From Plantago major (Eukaryota > Streptophyta > Magnoliopsida > Lamiales > Plantaginaceae): 64,000 nt of DNA. The translations under genes were made by a program, and so were the position numbers. Under the pieces are notes generated by a model. That model saw only the letters and a program-made list of their open reading frames with translations, did no database searches and was not told the DNA's origin. The first letter of the stretch is position 1. Every line of letters begins with the position of its first letter. Location: contig CM048844.1 of the NCBI GenBank assembly GCA_026545765.1, positions 21,398,237 to 21,462,236 on the forward strand, given 5' to 3'. This document shows, one piece after another, positions 10,991 to 21,936 of the stretch.

Positions 10991-11526
10991 ATATCAAGTA
11001 TAATTTTCTAAAATTATAAATTTACCCCTATGTTTTGTCAAATTCACCAATACCTACTTTGAACTTTTGCATTTAACCAATTCGAACCCAACATCAATAT
11101 CATAACCCAAATACACCTCAAAACGACTTGAATGGAAGCTCATCAACCTTCAAAACAACTCAATTAACAACCAATTCGAGATCAATTTTAAAAAAAAATT
11201 GAATCTTACTATTTGTTTTCTCCATCCATACAGCAAAGAAGCGAGCAAGCTCGCTGCTTGAATCGAACAGCCATGGCTGCCAACCATAGTTGTTCTGATT
11301 CTTTTCTTTTTTTTAAAAGTTAATTTCGCGGGTCGACCCGCGACATTTACCACTTTTCAAGTATTTCTAGTATGATAGTATGTTTTTCTTTGTGTCTTTT
11401 CGTCTCTCATAAGTAAGCGTCTCTTAGGAGACGGACTATACAGTTTGAGACTAATTCATGGCTAAAGTTCGATTTTGTTAACTGCAAAACGTCAAAATTA
11501 AGCAGCTTCTAAAGGACGGAGGGAGG
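10991..11526. other. Intergenic, nothing identified
   Basis: AT-rich DNA. A GTCTCTTAGGAGAC palindrome lies near 11421 and 'ggacggagggagg' at about 11514-11526 looks like a MITE terminus, but I found no matching opposite end. Confidence 0.35.
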
Positions 11527-11824
11527 TATATAGATAGGAACACCTATAACACTTTTTCGGGCTTACCAAATTACTAATTACTAACGACTAATGAAAAAGT
11601 TATATGTAGCCTAAAATTTAACAATTAATGTCTGGTTGGCCAAAATTGACTACCTAATTAGTGATGCGCAGAAACAGAAAGAGGGTTTGTGGCAAACTGC
11701 TTTTAACTTGTAAAAGGTCGATGAATTTGACACTAGTAAAAGTGGCGTTTATTACCGAAAGAAGAAAGTAAGAAGATTATTTTTGAAGAAAAAGTATAAA
11801 AGGAATATGTCGAATAATGTCTAA
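11527..11824. repeat. 298-bp dispersed repeat, copy 1
   Basis: Matches 17559-17856 in the same orientation with no gaps and two substitutions that I can find (G/A and A/T). It begins 'tatatagataggaacacc' and ends 'cgaataatgtctaa'. Copy 1 stops exactly where a Helitron-type terminus begins. No coding content is seen. Confidence 0.92.
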
Positions 11825-11852
11825 CTAGTACTAACCCGTGGCGATGTCACGG
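11825..11852 (-). mobile_element. Helitron 3' terminus (minus orientation)
   Basis: Read on the minus strand, a hairpin CCGTG-acatcgc-CACGG is followed after seven bases by the terminal CTAG, the standard Helitron 3' end. The base beyond on the plus strand is A, as expected for insertion between A and T. The 5' TC end of this element was not located, so its length is unknown. Confidence 0.65.
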
Positions 11853-12247
11853 TATAGTTTACTTTTAATAATAAATAGAAGGTAACAACATAATACATTA
11901 ATCGGAGTCAAACTTGATTGTAAACATCATTAGTTGTGATGTTGGTGGGTAGTCCTTCTTCATTGAGTCTTTTTGTTATGGTTCCTATAGAAAATGTAAA
12001 AATACGATTGACAATGACCGATATGCTTTTAAAGGGGGTGGGATTGAACCCAATTCGAACCCGTTTAGGACCTGACGTATTGATAACAAATATTTTATAT
12101 CGTATCGGGTCTTCTACCTATACCCCGACCCATTAATTTAACCAATACATTTAAAAAAAAAAAAAAAAAAGAATCCCTCAAACCCAAACCAAAATAAAAT
12201 ACTAAAAGTGCATAACAAAATTAACAGGGTCGGTTCCCACCAATGTT
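11853..12247. other. Intergenic, probable transposon debris
   Basis: Contains 'gaacccgttt' and 'ccgacccat' words that recur, inverted, near 12560-12690 and are typical of hAT subterminal DNA, plus a run of 17-18 A at about 12151. Could be one old element now interrupted by the MITE that follows; no clean termini were found. Confidence 0.35.
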
Positions 12248-12464
12248 ACCTCTCCGGATGGTATCCTTCCTGCATTCCATTTTAGGACGTCCCAATTTCA
12301 ACTTCTCATCCCTTAAATGAAAAATCTTTCTCCTACTTTATTCATTAACTCATCTACTTTATTTAATCTATTTCCATCCATATTCATTATTTCTCCTACT
12401 TTATTCACCATTCGCTTAAAATTTATGCCCGGACCCGCATGAAATTCAATCCGGGCGGAGGGAG
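12248..12464. mobile_element. Stowaway-like MITE (tentative)
   Basis: Bounded by TA at 12246-12247 and 12465-12466. The right end is CGGAGGGAG and the interior starts with 'ccattttaggacgtccca', a wording common in plant Stowaway elements. The left terminus (CCTCTCCGG) is a poor inverted match, hence the low confidence. Confidence 0.4.
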
Positions 12465-12834
12465 TATTTACATATATAATTTTCACATGTTACACTGTTT
12501 TTTTTAACCCACACCCCCCCTCCATGTCCCAAAAAATTGCTAACTTAACCATAAAATGTTGGATCTGGTTGGGTTCGGGTATTCTTACACAGGTTTGTAA
12601 TGGGTTCGGGTATATGTCTGACCCGAATCTCTACGTCATTATTTTTCACAGGTTCGATTCGGATTGGATAAAGCCCAACCCATTTAGTAGGATTTAGGCG
12701 GACATGAGCTCAATAGTGTCTTTGGCTCTTGTTAATTGTCATAACTTAGTAAACATGTTAAGAAACCTGTATGTAATTGGAATTTGTTTATCCTTTATAG
12801 ACATATGATTTGAAATTTACAATATTATTGTATA

Positions 12835-13086
12835 CTCCCTCCGTACCGCAGAACTACTTCATATATTTGCCATTTTAAGCCGTCCCATAGAATTTGATAC
12901 ATTACCAAAAAGGAAACTAATCCACACCCAACAAATAATAAACAATTTCAATTTTTCACTCAAATTACACATTTTGCTACTAAAATTACACTTTTCCCAC
13001 CTTTTCTATATTCTATCATTACTTTAACTTTTCGCATAAAACCGCGTGCTAACCCTAATGTATGAAGTTCTCCGTGACAGATGAAG
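12835..13086. mobile_element. Stowaway-like MITE, family shared with 42173-42399
   Basis: About 252 bp bounded by TA (12833-12834 and 13087-13088). The left end CTCCCTCCGTACCGCAGAAC and right end ...GAAGTTCTCCGTGACAGATGAAG are inverted relatives of each other, both followed inside by 'acttcat'. The interior 'gctaaccctaatgtatgaag' matches, in reverse complement, the second copy near 42 kb. Confidence 0.75.
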
Positions 13087-13210
13087 TATGATTTTTTCTA
13101 ACTATGGTTTGGTAGTACACTAAATGTATTAGAGTGCAAATCCCTTAAATCAAACTTCACCCGTACAATACAAACTAACGCAACTTTAAGCATTCGCTTA
13201 TGTTATACAT

Positions 13211-13983
13211 TATAAGGTGGGCTTGGCTAACAGTAGGACACTTTTTATTGTATTATTGTTAGTACACCATTCAAAATATAATAAATGTCATAATAAGAAT
13301 AATAAATAATTAATTTATAAACAAATTTAATAATATGAACAATTTCAAAAATACAAATTACATATAATTATAAAACTCATCCTCCTAAATCTTATCTTTA
13401 TATTTTATACCCCAAACTTAACCTTCTTTTCCACAATTCTCCACCACCTCTTCCTCCCCACTTCTTCAACCACCACCAAAAACAACCACCTCCTCCCGCA
13501 CTCCTTCAACCACCACCACAACATTCTTTTTGTTAATTTTTTTTTTTTCTTGAATGAAACATCCAAGCTTCCATGGAAGCTCATTTTCAAGCTGCCTTTG
13601 AGCTCCATGGGAGCTCGATTTCAGCTTCCATGGAAGCCCTTTTTTGAGCTTCCATGGAAGCTCTAACCGGGCCATCAAAGCTCCGGTCATTTTCTTATAA
13701 AATTAGTTTTGAAAATGGATTGGGGGTGTTTGATTAATGGAGAGTTTGTTTTAAATTGTTCTTGGGTATCTTTTGTTAATTTTAAAACATAAAAAATGTA
13801 TAATTAATTCAACGTTATAATATGCAATCAATTATGCGACTCATTATGTGACTATGCAATGCCTTGTTGCATTAATAAAAAAACGGTGGGTTGATATTAA
13901 ATCAAAAAGTGATATAATGGTTTAGAATGTAGTACTGAGAATAGTACAAAGCGAGTGTCCTATTATTAGCCATCCCCTTATAA
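13211..13983. mobile_element. Non-autonomous DNA transposon with about 35-bp TIRs
   Basis: Left end 'tataaggtgggcttggctaa' then 'cagtaggacac' and right end (reverse complement) 'tataaggggatggctaataa' then 'taggacac' form imperfect inverted repeats of about 35 bp. The target duplication is unclear because the flanks are TA-rich (TAA left, TTA right), which would suit a PIF/Harbinger-like element. The interior holds a palindrome array (next entry) and no transposase. Confidence 0.7.
13565..13663. repeat. Array of AGCTTCCATGGAAGCT palindromes
   Basis: Four near-perfect palindromes of 15-18 bp, centred on CCATGG, within 100 bp (about 13565, 13601, 13623, 13646). Minus-strand translation gives a repeated LPWKLK word, but I see no gene structure around it. 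It sits inside the TIR element above. Confidence 0.85.
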
Positions 13984-16030
13984 GATTTTATGATTTTTAT
14001 TCTTGTAAGTTTAGATTAGTTTAGTAGTTGCCGTTAGAGTATATAATATACTTCATCAACTTCTATCTATTATACCAAAATGAATTTGAAGATGTACACT
14101 CAAATTTATTCTAATGAGAACTACTATGATTTAGATAAGTATAGTATTTAATATTCTCCTACGTTTTATACATGGACCATCACTTCCACAATACAAATCG
14201 CGACTTATACGTAAAAAAAAAATCAGAAAAAAGAAGAGTATGTATTATGAGAGACGGTCTTATAAATATACATAAAAATGATATAAAATGTCCACACATA
14301 AAACAATACTGATATTGTTTAAAACATTATACATATAATTAAGAACATCAATCCGTCTCTTAGGTCTCTCACTAATACACGTCACTCCCAAAATTTTGTG
14401 AAAAAAGAAATAAAGAAAATTGAATTTTCTTTATTAATACCAACTGGTAATCGATCTCGGACATGAGGAGAGAAAAGGATCAATGATTTGTATATAGGTA
14501 GGTTTAATATTGCAAAATAGTTAGTCGTTGATATATTTATATTATTATCGAAAATTTACGTTTTAAGGTCATAAACGTTTAATTGTAAAAAAACATACAA
14601 ATCTCTCAAAAAATTAATTCATAATTAAAATTCATAAACAACTAAGTTTATCACTTACTTATCAGCTTAATGAGCTTATTTTTTTCAATAAGCATGTTAC
14701 ATGAACGCCTAACTAGTATAACTGATTTAATATTTTGTCCATGGAGTTTTTAAAAAATAAAGCTAGCTGATTTGTCTTTATATACTATAGTTAGCAAATC
14801 TTCTAGCTTATCACCAAACTAATTTACTCCTCCAACAAAATCAATTATATATCATCTATCAACTAATTTATATATCAGCAACAAATGCATCATGTTAATT
14901 TAATGTCTTAAATGAGATATACCAAAAGTTTTCTTATATCTATCATTTTTTGCCGAGCAGAAAACAAAATATTTATATTTTAAATAAAAGGACAAAAAAC
15001 ATAGTTGTGTGATATAACTATTTATTTATTTTAAATTTTTTGAATTATAACGATATCACTCTCATATATTTCCTGAACTGTCAAATTTTGTTCCTGCTCT
15101 TGCATCACTCCCAATTTTGAATTTCGTTCTATTATCTAGCTATTATATTGTTAACAAAGTGCTTTTTCTTTTTTGGCTTATGAAAATTTTGTTCATTTAT
15201 TCTTACGTAAATACCCCAATTCTTAAATAATAATTTTATTCCTATTTGTCCATATACTTTTGTTCATCTGACTTTAAGAACCTCTGGGTAGGGCTTGAAG
15301 ATTTAGAGGAGAGGGGCGGCATGAACCGATTTCCACTACATCAGAGTAAAATCAGCAACACACCCTTCACTGCAGGCATGCTAATCTCCCAGAACCTCTG
15401 CTCCCTATCAGATTATTCTCCATTAGACCTGACAACCGATCTGATTATGTGGAACTTAGTATGTCGAATGAAGTAAGTATCCATTTTGATCCATAACATG
15501 TTTCATGTCCATGTATTTTGTGTACACATGAGCTGATTATAGAAACATCACCAGGAACACCACGATGATGCGATGCTTCACAAAACACCTTGAACTATTT
15601 TCTTAAGATCTGCAAATTGAGCAACAAAGTACATAATCTCTTGTACATGCATCAACACGCGATGCATAACATGTACATTCTCCCATTACCCCAAGTTTGT
15701 TTATAAATAAAATCAGTTTATCGCAATAAGCAGAAAGTTTAAGAATTTTATCACAGGTAATACATGAAAATTATATATTCTAATTATTAATGTTGATTAT
15801 CCTGTGAATAACAAAAGGAACGTAAAAATACTATTGATTTATGTCACGAAATTTAGTACCATGGTTGTAACAGCAGGTAGGCCTCTTTAAAACAATTCAA
15901 CTTTCCTTCTAATTAAATAAGGCTGGCAGGATGAATTGATTTTGCCTCAAATAGAGATATAATGCATCAATCTCTAACAAAATTAATGGAGTAACATATC
16001 AAAATTGATACTTACCTGGGCTTTTCTTTT
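13984..16030. other. Intergenic, nothing identified
   Basis: About 2 kb of AT-rich DNA. 'GAGACGGTCTTA' near 14250 and 'CCGTCTCTTAGGTCTCTC' near 14353 face each other and may be ends of a small MITE. A plus-strand frame at 15246-15476 (76 codons) has no recognised domain or splice support. Confidence 0.4.
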
Positions 16031-16948
16031 TCAGGCCGGCTTCGTACCAACCTAAATACAGGTTTCCGTTAGATGTTTGCTACGTGGCATTGGTACGATA
16101 TTGCAATTTACATTATATTTAATTATATTATAATTCTATAATATGAATTTACAACTATATCCCTATTAAATTAATTAAATAAAGTAAATTACATTTTATT
16201 ATATACAAAATTGAACAACAGTTTCACAAATATCAATCAAACCCCAAGATCCACGGATTTCATCATCGCCCAGATCCACAGCATCACCTTCATACATTCA
16301 TTGTTTGTTATTATCGTTCATCCCTCCCCTCTTGTCCCAGGGTCCAAACCCAAAGATTGCATCGTCTCGTCCACAAAGGTCTGGAGGTCTTAAGGTTTGA
16401 GGTCTCTGGCTCCATATATCTCTTTTTGTTGAGAAGTTGGAGAAGCTGAGCTTTACTGAAATCAAATGGGAGTTTCGGGAATTTAGTCTACTTTCTCTAT
16501 ATTAATGCCTTAAATCATTAAGCCATAAGCTGCTGGGAACAAATTTGGGGAGTTCTTTTTTCGTCCAATTTTTACTCCTCTCATTGTCCATCCAAGTTGT
16601 TGTTCATGTTAATTAATTGGTTAACTAATTGATTCATGTTGTTATTAAAATTGCACACTATATGTTTGAGAGGATGAATTGCAATTATTGTTAATTTTGT
16701 TTATTAATAATAAAGGTTGTATAAGTAATTTTACAATATTGAAATTATTTATTACATAAGGGTATTATAGTCAATTTGTATTTTTTTTGAATTTTTAATT
16801 ATTAAAAAAATAAATTATAATCAGTCATACCCAAAAAAATTATTGAGAAATGACTTCAAACCAAAACGGATGGATGAGATTAAATTGAATACCACGTGGC
16901 GAACATCTAATGGAGACCTACGTTTAGGTCGGTACGGAGCCGACCTGA
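16031..16948. mobile_element. Non-autonomous element with about 58-bp terminal inverted repeats (Mutator-like)
   Basis: The left arm from 16031 (tcaggccggcttcgtaccaa...) and the right arm ending 16948, read in reverse complement (tcaggtcggctccgtaccga...), align over about 58 bases with roughly 80% identity, including 'cctaaa', 'ttagatgtt' and 'cacgtgg/tacgtgg' blocks. Long TIRs on a 0.9-kb element lacking a transposase suggest a Mutator-like non-autonomous element. I could not settle a 9-bp target duplication, so superfamily is inference. Confidence 0.75.
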
Positions 16949-17558
16949 GAATATATAATTTTTTGATGAAATAAATTAAAATAAAACCAAGAAATTATGT
17001 CATTGATTTGGAGCAAGTGTTCTTTACATAAGTTTGAGAATAAGCAGACTAAATGAGCAAGAAACTTGGAAGACGTCGTGTGCGGCTAGAACGTGTTGAG
17101 GCATCAACAAAATCTATTGGAAGTTTAAATTTCATAATGAATTCTGTAGGTGAGCTAATACAGGACGAAGTAGAACTGAAAGGGGTATTTATATATGTTG
17201 CATGCGTTGTTCTCGAATTGTTTAGGGTTTACAGCGAAAATCTTGGCACACTTTTAGGCAGACTAAATGATACTACAAATTAATGATTACCTAAAATGAA
17301 CATTGCAATTAAATAAATGACTGGAAGTTACGGAATAGAGGGTAGCTTAAATAAGAATATATTTCTTTCCTTGTAAGTGCTTTTTTCGAATTATTTAGTC
17401 AAATAAATAACAAAAAATGAAAGAAATTCTAAGATTCAATCTTAGCTTTAGTCCTATACAAAATGGTTGGAATAAAAGCTGGTCTTTATATAATCTATAG
17501 ATAGAATCCTACCTTGTAAGTAATACATTACATGACATAACTTTAAGTGGTTACCTCC
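16949..17558. other. Intergenic, nothing identified
   Basis: A 76-codon plus-strand frame at 17053-17283 starts MSKKLGRRRVRLERVEAS but has no known domain, exon signals or neighbours that support it; treated as chance. Confidence 0.35.
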
Positions 17559-17856
17559 TATATAGATAGGAACACCTATAACACTTTTTCGGGCTTACCA
17601 AATTACTAATTACTAACGACTAATGAAAAAGTTATATGTAGCCTAAAATTTAACAATTAATGTCTGGTTGGCCAAAATTGACTACCTAATTAGTGATGCG
17701 CAGAAACAGAAAGAAGGTTTGTGGCAAACTGCTTTTAACTTGTAAAAGGTCGATGAATTTGACACTAGTAAAAGTGGCGTTTATTACCGAAAGAAGAAAG
17801 TTAGAAGATTATTTTTGAAGAAAAAGTATAAAAGGAATATGTCGAATAATGTCTAA
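17559..17856. repeat. 298-bp dispersed repeat, copy 2
   Basis: Nearly identical partner of 11527-11824. After its final 'gtctaa' the sequence continues 'taagtaaatataac', giving the A-T dinucleotide that a Helitron would have used in copy 1. About 75 bp downstream, 'ctgcttttaacttgtaaaa' recurs from within the repeat, hinting at an older local duplication. Confidence 0.92.
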
Positions 17857-18338
17857 TAAGTAAATATAACAGTATAAAAAGGAATATGGCACATGAGAGA
17901 ACCATAGAAAACGGAATGACCACATCTGGAAAACTGCTTTTAACTTGTAAAAAATTCAATGCTTGAGGAAAATGCTAGTATAAACTGATACATGAGCAAG
18001 ACAATTAACTACGAGATATGGACAAGGTTCTATACAACATTCTAGCAACAATTATATTTCGCCTAGCGTGTACATGACAGGACAAGGCTTCAGCCTTCAA
18101 GTGGAACAATAGCAGAGGGGGGATACACAAAGATGAAGAAGAAGAAGAGAAAACTTCATCGGCTCAACTCACTTTAGACTCATGAGCAACATCATTTCTA
18201 GTTAAGCCTCCCACCTAACTTGTCAGTAAAGCGCCACATTCACCTCGCAACAACTTTGTTCAGCATTAACACTTTTTCCTGAAATGTCAATCCTTCTTTT
18301 CAGATTCGGCATGTTCAGGTGTCTTCTGTTCCAACATG
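17857..18338. other. 3' flank of the acidic-protein gene
   Basis: Probably includes the 3' UTR of the minus-strand gene that ends at 18339. A purine-rich run lies at about 18131-18150. No other feature seen. Confidence 0.45.
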
Positions 18339-21073
18339 TCAATCTACTTCTTCCATATTAGTAGCAGGGTCATCAATCTCTTTGAAGTCCAGTGAGCCGC
18401 CTCTTCTACCACAAGTGCTACCATAATCCACAGGCTTATTGTCATCCTTTTTCTCTGATGCAACATCATTGGGTTGTTCTTCAAATACCATGTCGGTATC
18501 AACACCCGACAAGGACGAGGATGGTGCAGCGGTGGATGTATCTGCAGAATCATAGTTTGGGTATAATGAAGAAGTTGGATCATCCCATTCATCTTGCGGT
18601 TTCTCATCAAACAACCAATAGAGGCTCCCGATATCATATATGCTGTAAGGATGAGAAAACTTGAGCTGTCAGGTAGGTAGGTGAGCAACAAATATACACA
18701 GCTTCTGCTATTTTCATAAAATATCTCAGCAACCAAAACAGAAAAAGCTACTGGAAAAGGTTCTACCAGATACAGAAGATGCTTCTGAGATTGACTTTTA
18801 CAGAATCTATACAACAGTATTAAATGCTTCTGGTGAAGACATAAAAACATGCTTGCAAATGCAAGTTTCAAACTTCATGAATCTCCCACTTCATGGAAAA
18901 AGGATGCATAAAGATAGTTAAAAACTCATACCCCCAATAAGAAATGGAGAATTATTCTTATATCTTAAAGGAACAGAAGATAACGGTAAAAGCAAATTAT
19001 TTACTTGCCTCTCCGGGTTTTCTTCAAATACCATGTCGGTATCAAGACCTGACAAGGACAGAGATTGTGCAGCGGTGGATGTATCTGCAGAATCATAGTT
19101 TGGGGATGCTAAAGAAGCTGAATCATCCAATTCATCCAGGAATTTGTAGTCAAACCAAGTAAGGCTAGCGATATCAGATATGCTGTAAGGATGAGAAAAC
19201 GTGAGCTATCAGAGCAGTAAAGGCAGGTGGGCATGCATGTATTCTCGGGCTGACAAAGATACAGCTTCTACTATTTTAATATAATATCTCAGCTGCCAAA
19301 ACCGGAAAATCTACTGGAAAAGGTTCTACCAGATAACAACAGTGCTTATGAGATTGACTTTTACAGAATCTATAAAAAAGTATTAGTTTCTCTCGGCGAA
19401 GACATAAAAACATGCTTGGGAGTTTCAAACTTCATGAATCTCCCAGTTTATGGAATAAGGATGCATAAAAAAATTAACAACTCATACCCCCAATGAGAAA
19501 TAGAGAATTATTCTCATATCTTAATGGCACAGAAGATAACCGTAAAAGCAAATTCTTTACTTGCCTATCTGGGTGGTCCTCATCATTCAAGTTGTTAATT
19601 GGGTGAATCGGGAAAGGTCTGAATTCTCCAGGAATTTCAACGTCAATGTAAGCATCCTGTGAGAGTTATAGTTGGAATTTGTTCAGGTGCATAATGATGC
19701 TTATACAATTAAGATCGTAAAATACAAGAGAAGATGTGTGGAGATTTGCATAGCATACAAGTGTAGAAATTCGATAGAGATGACAACAAAAAAGAAAAAA
19801 ATTATATCTTGGACATAATTGAAAATTCACTTCACAAGATATTCTATTTTATTCTAGAAACTCCTTTGTAAACATTATGGTCTTTTATGGTCGGCCATGA
19901 TAACATATCTATCCTTCACACCTACCTAACTTGAGAAATATTTGGCGAACACACACAATTTTAAACATATCACAATATCACATATGTTTGAATGGCAACG
20001 CCTTATACCTCATTGTACCCTTCAGGAGACATTTCATCTTGCTTTTCTAAGGGGAGCTTTTCCTCTAGCTTCTCAAAGGGACGCTTCCTCGAAGAGACTT
20101 GACTAGCATAAGCTAGGTTGAATCGATCTAAATTGCTTTTACATCTGTGTTCCCCAAGGGAAAGAACTGGTTCATGACTCGAAAGTGAACCATGAGCCTG
20201 CAAAACCAAAAAAAAGTCAGAGTTAGCTGTATATACAGGAAAACTACACCAACTAATACAATTCACAGGAAACATCTTGCATCCTTTCATGGTTTCATAT
20301 TTTATTCTAACTTGTAGAGAATCACTAATACCTCCTCAGTGCCATTCTTATTGTAAGCACCACATAGGAAAGCCTGGCTCGAGAGATCTGCCAAAATTGG
20401 AACATCGCGTTTTCTGCCTGGGAAATCATCATCATCGCTATCTCTTGAATGATCAGAGCATTTCTTATCAGGGGGTCTCCTGCAATATAGTTGCAAATGA
20501 TACATCCATGATATGACGTTGAAGACGGAAAGTGAGATTTACACAAGAGACTAAAACGAACCATGCACTGGGAAACATGAATCAATAGGAATCCGCAATG
20601 TAACACAAGAAACACGATAAAAATGGCATGGCAGCTCCAATCTTCATGGGTTTATTTGGATCGAAAATAATGATGGTATCATGTCAATTTTGATTTGTCA
20701 TCCATTAAGGCAAACACAAGAGGGGTCATCCCAATTCCTTTACTTTTGTTTATGGTTCAATACTAGAGACCTCAGCTTGCCGTATAACACTAAAAGAGAT
20801 GTATTCCGAAACTAAAATGTGATATAGCAATTAGCAATATGCTTGGCCTCGCTGAAGACAACATAAGGTTGTGTACTGAGTAACAAAAAACTGTTGCTTT
20901 GTTCAACAATACAATGGAGACATACATCTCAGAGCTTGCGGCATATTAAGCATGCATAGATTATTGAATGATACTCACCCACATTTCCACCCATAAACAT
21001 TTCCTACTGTATTGCGATTGCGAAGCAGATTTGTCTGCCAATAAATCCAATTACTGCCAATAAGTCCTAACAT
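18339..21073 (-). CDS. Unrecognised acidic protein, 333 aa, six exons, with a duplicated exon
   Basis: I do not recognise the family. Six minus-strand exons close in phase: 20979-21073 (ATG; MLGLIGSNWIYWQTNLL), 20332-20479, 20009-20197, 19565-19656, 19009-19182 and 18339-18642 (stop), giving 1,002 nt. The product is rich in Asp, Glu and Ser with no signal peptide, membrane span or known motif. Conserved-looking stretches are WKCGRPPDKKC (exon 1-2 join), an Asp-rich run with a basic GRKR (possible nuclear signal, inference), and EIPGEFRPFPIHPINNL in exon 4. Exons 5 and 6 are duplicates: both begin SI(S/Y)DI(A/G)SL and share NYDSADTSTAA and DTDMVFEE. Introns 4 and 5 use GC donors (AG|GCAAGT). 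It lies about 860 bp downstream of YAO on the same strand. The start is the first ATG in the open frame and is less certain than the rest. Confidence 0.65.
18471..19571 (-). repeat. Tandem duplication of an exon-plus-intron unit (about 545 bp each)
   Basis: Segment 18471-19014 and segment 19015-19571 align along most of their length. Both contain the exon block with 'ataccatgtcggtatcaa', the acceptor region 'gctgtaaggatgagaaaac', intron blocks 'ctggaaaaggttctaccaga', 'gagattgacttttacagaat' and 'gaagacataaaaacatgctt', and the GC donor 'ttacttgcct'. The duplication therefore copied exon 5 or 6 together with its flanking intron and donor. Confidence 0.9.
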
Positions 21074-21936
21074 TATCAAATCACCCTCATATATCTCACT
21101 AATTTTTATTATTCTACTTTCATCGAATTTTTTCACCAGCTCACTTAGGCTCTGTTTTTTTCATCTGAAAACTCATTAATTTCAGTTCAATTCATTCAGT
21201 TATGCTTAGTTGTTTTTTATACTACAGTTCTGTTATGTTCCATTCAGATCAACATAGTGGAGAAGAATCCCAAATTTCTACCCCCTTCGACTGTAACCAA
21301 GCTTTGATAGCTGGTCAAGCACACTCGTCCCAAAACGATTAAATCTTTTAGAACTTAATGGGATATATAGTAATAGCTTCAATAAAATTGCAAGATATAT
21401 CAATCAAAACTTAATGTGATACCAGAATTTGTAAATAAAATGATGTAAATGTGATAAATATACTAAGAGCAGGTACTCAAGACAATTGGAAGCCTATAAG
21501 GGTTACAAAATCCACATTGTGTAATCACAAGAACAAAATCACAAATAGCCGGTAACAAAATTTGGCAGCATAAATAATGCTTAACAAGGATCAAAATGTT
21601 GCATGGAATTCTTAAGGTATTACGTTTTAAGTTTTAACTAACAGTTGCCGCAAAACTTTAGCACCGTAAAGATATGCTCTTCTATTCGCAATCACTAACC
21701 AGCCCCCAGGGAACAGCTATTTGAAAATGAACTCGCAGCAACAACATTTCCGCATATGAGATGTGTATCATTTGGTAAGGAAGGACCATGGATCCAAACC
21801 AAGCCATAACAACACTTGGTCGTTCTCTTCCACTTTCAATAGCTTTAACATACATCCTATTGTATTGATCCGACTCCTCAACAACTCATCTTGTATTACA
21901 CCAATGTGGTTAACAAAACTGAAAATCGGAACTGTA
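21074..21936. other. Spacer between YAO and the acidic-protein gene
   Basis: Holds the YAO 3' UTR and the promoter and 5' UTR of the downstream gene. A repeat at 21168-21255 ('aaaactcattaatttcagtt', 'cttagttgttttttatacta') recurs at 41906-42000, so a dispersed element sits here. Confidence 0.5.
21168..21255. repeat. Dispersed repeat shared with 41906-42000
   Basis: Both copies, in the same orientation, have 'aaaactcattaatttca', 'cagttcaa(a)ttcattcaattat/cagttatg', 'cttagttgttttttatacta' and 'cagttc(c)..attcag'. Type unknown; likely fragments of a MITE. Confidence 0.6.

Noticed and set aside
13405..13690. Minus-strand reading frames with repeated LPWKLK
   Set aside because: Low-complexity translation of CCATGG palindromes inside a non-autonomous transposon; no splice or start context.
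15246..15476. 76-codon plus-strand frame
   Set aside because: No family match that I recognise on either strand and no splice support.
17053..17283. 76-codon frame starting MSKKLGRRRVRLERV
   Set aside because: No domain, no exon structure, repeat-rich surroundings; length is within chance.
11527..17856. The two 298-bp copies as LTRs of one element
   Set aside because: They do not begin TG and end CA, no primer site or polypurine tract adjoins them, and there is no retrotransposon coding sequence between.
21640..21900. Extra minus-strand exon between YAO and the acidic-protein gene
   Set aside because: A frame with MAWFGSMVLPYQMI is open for about 50 codons but has no splice sites joining it to either gene; likely YAO 3' UTR.
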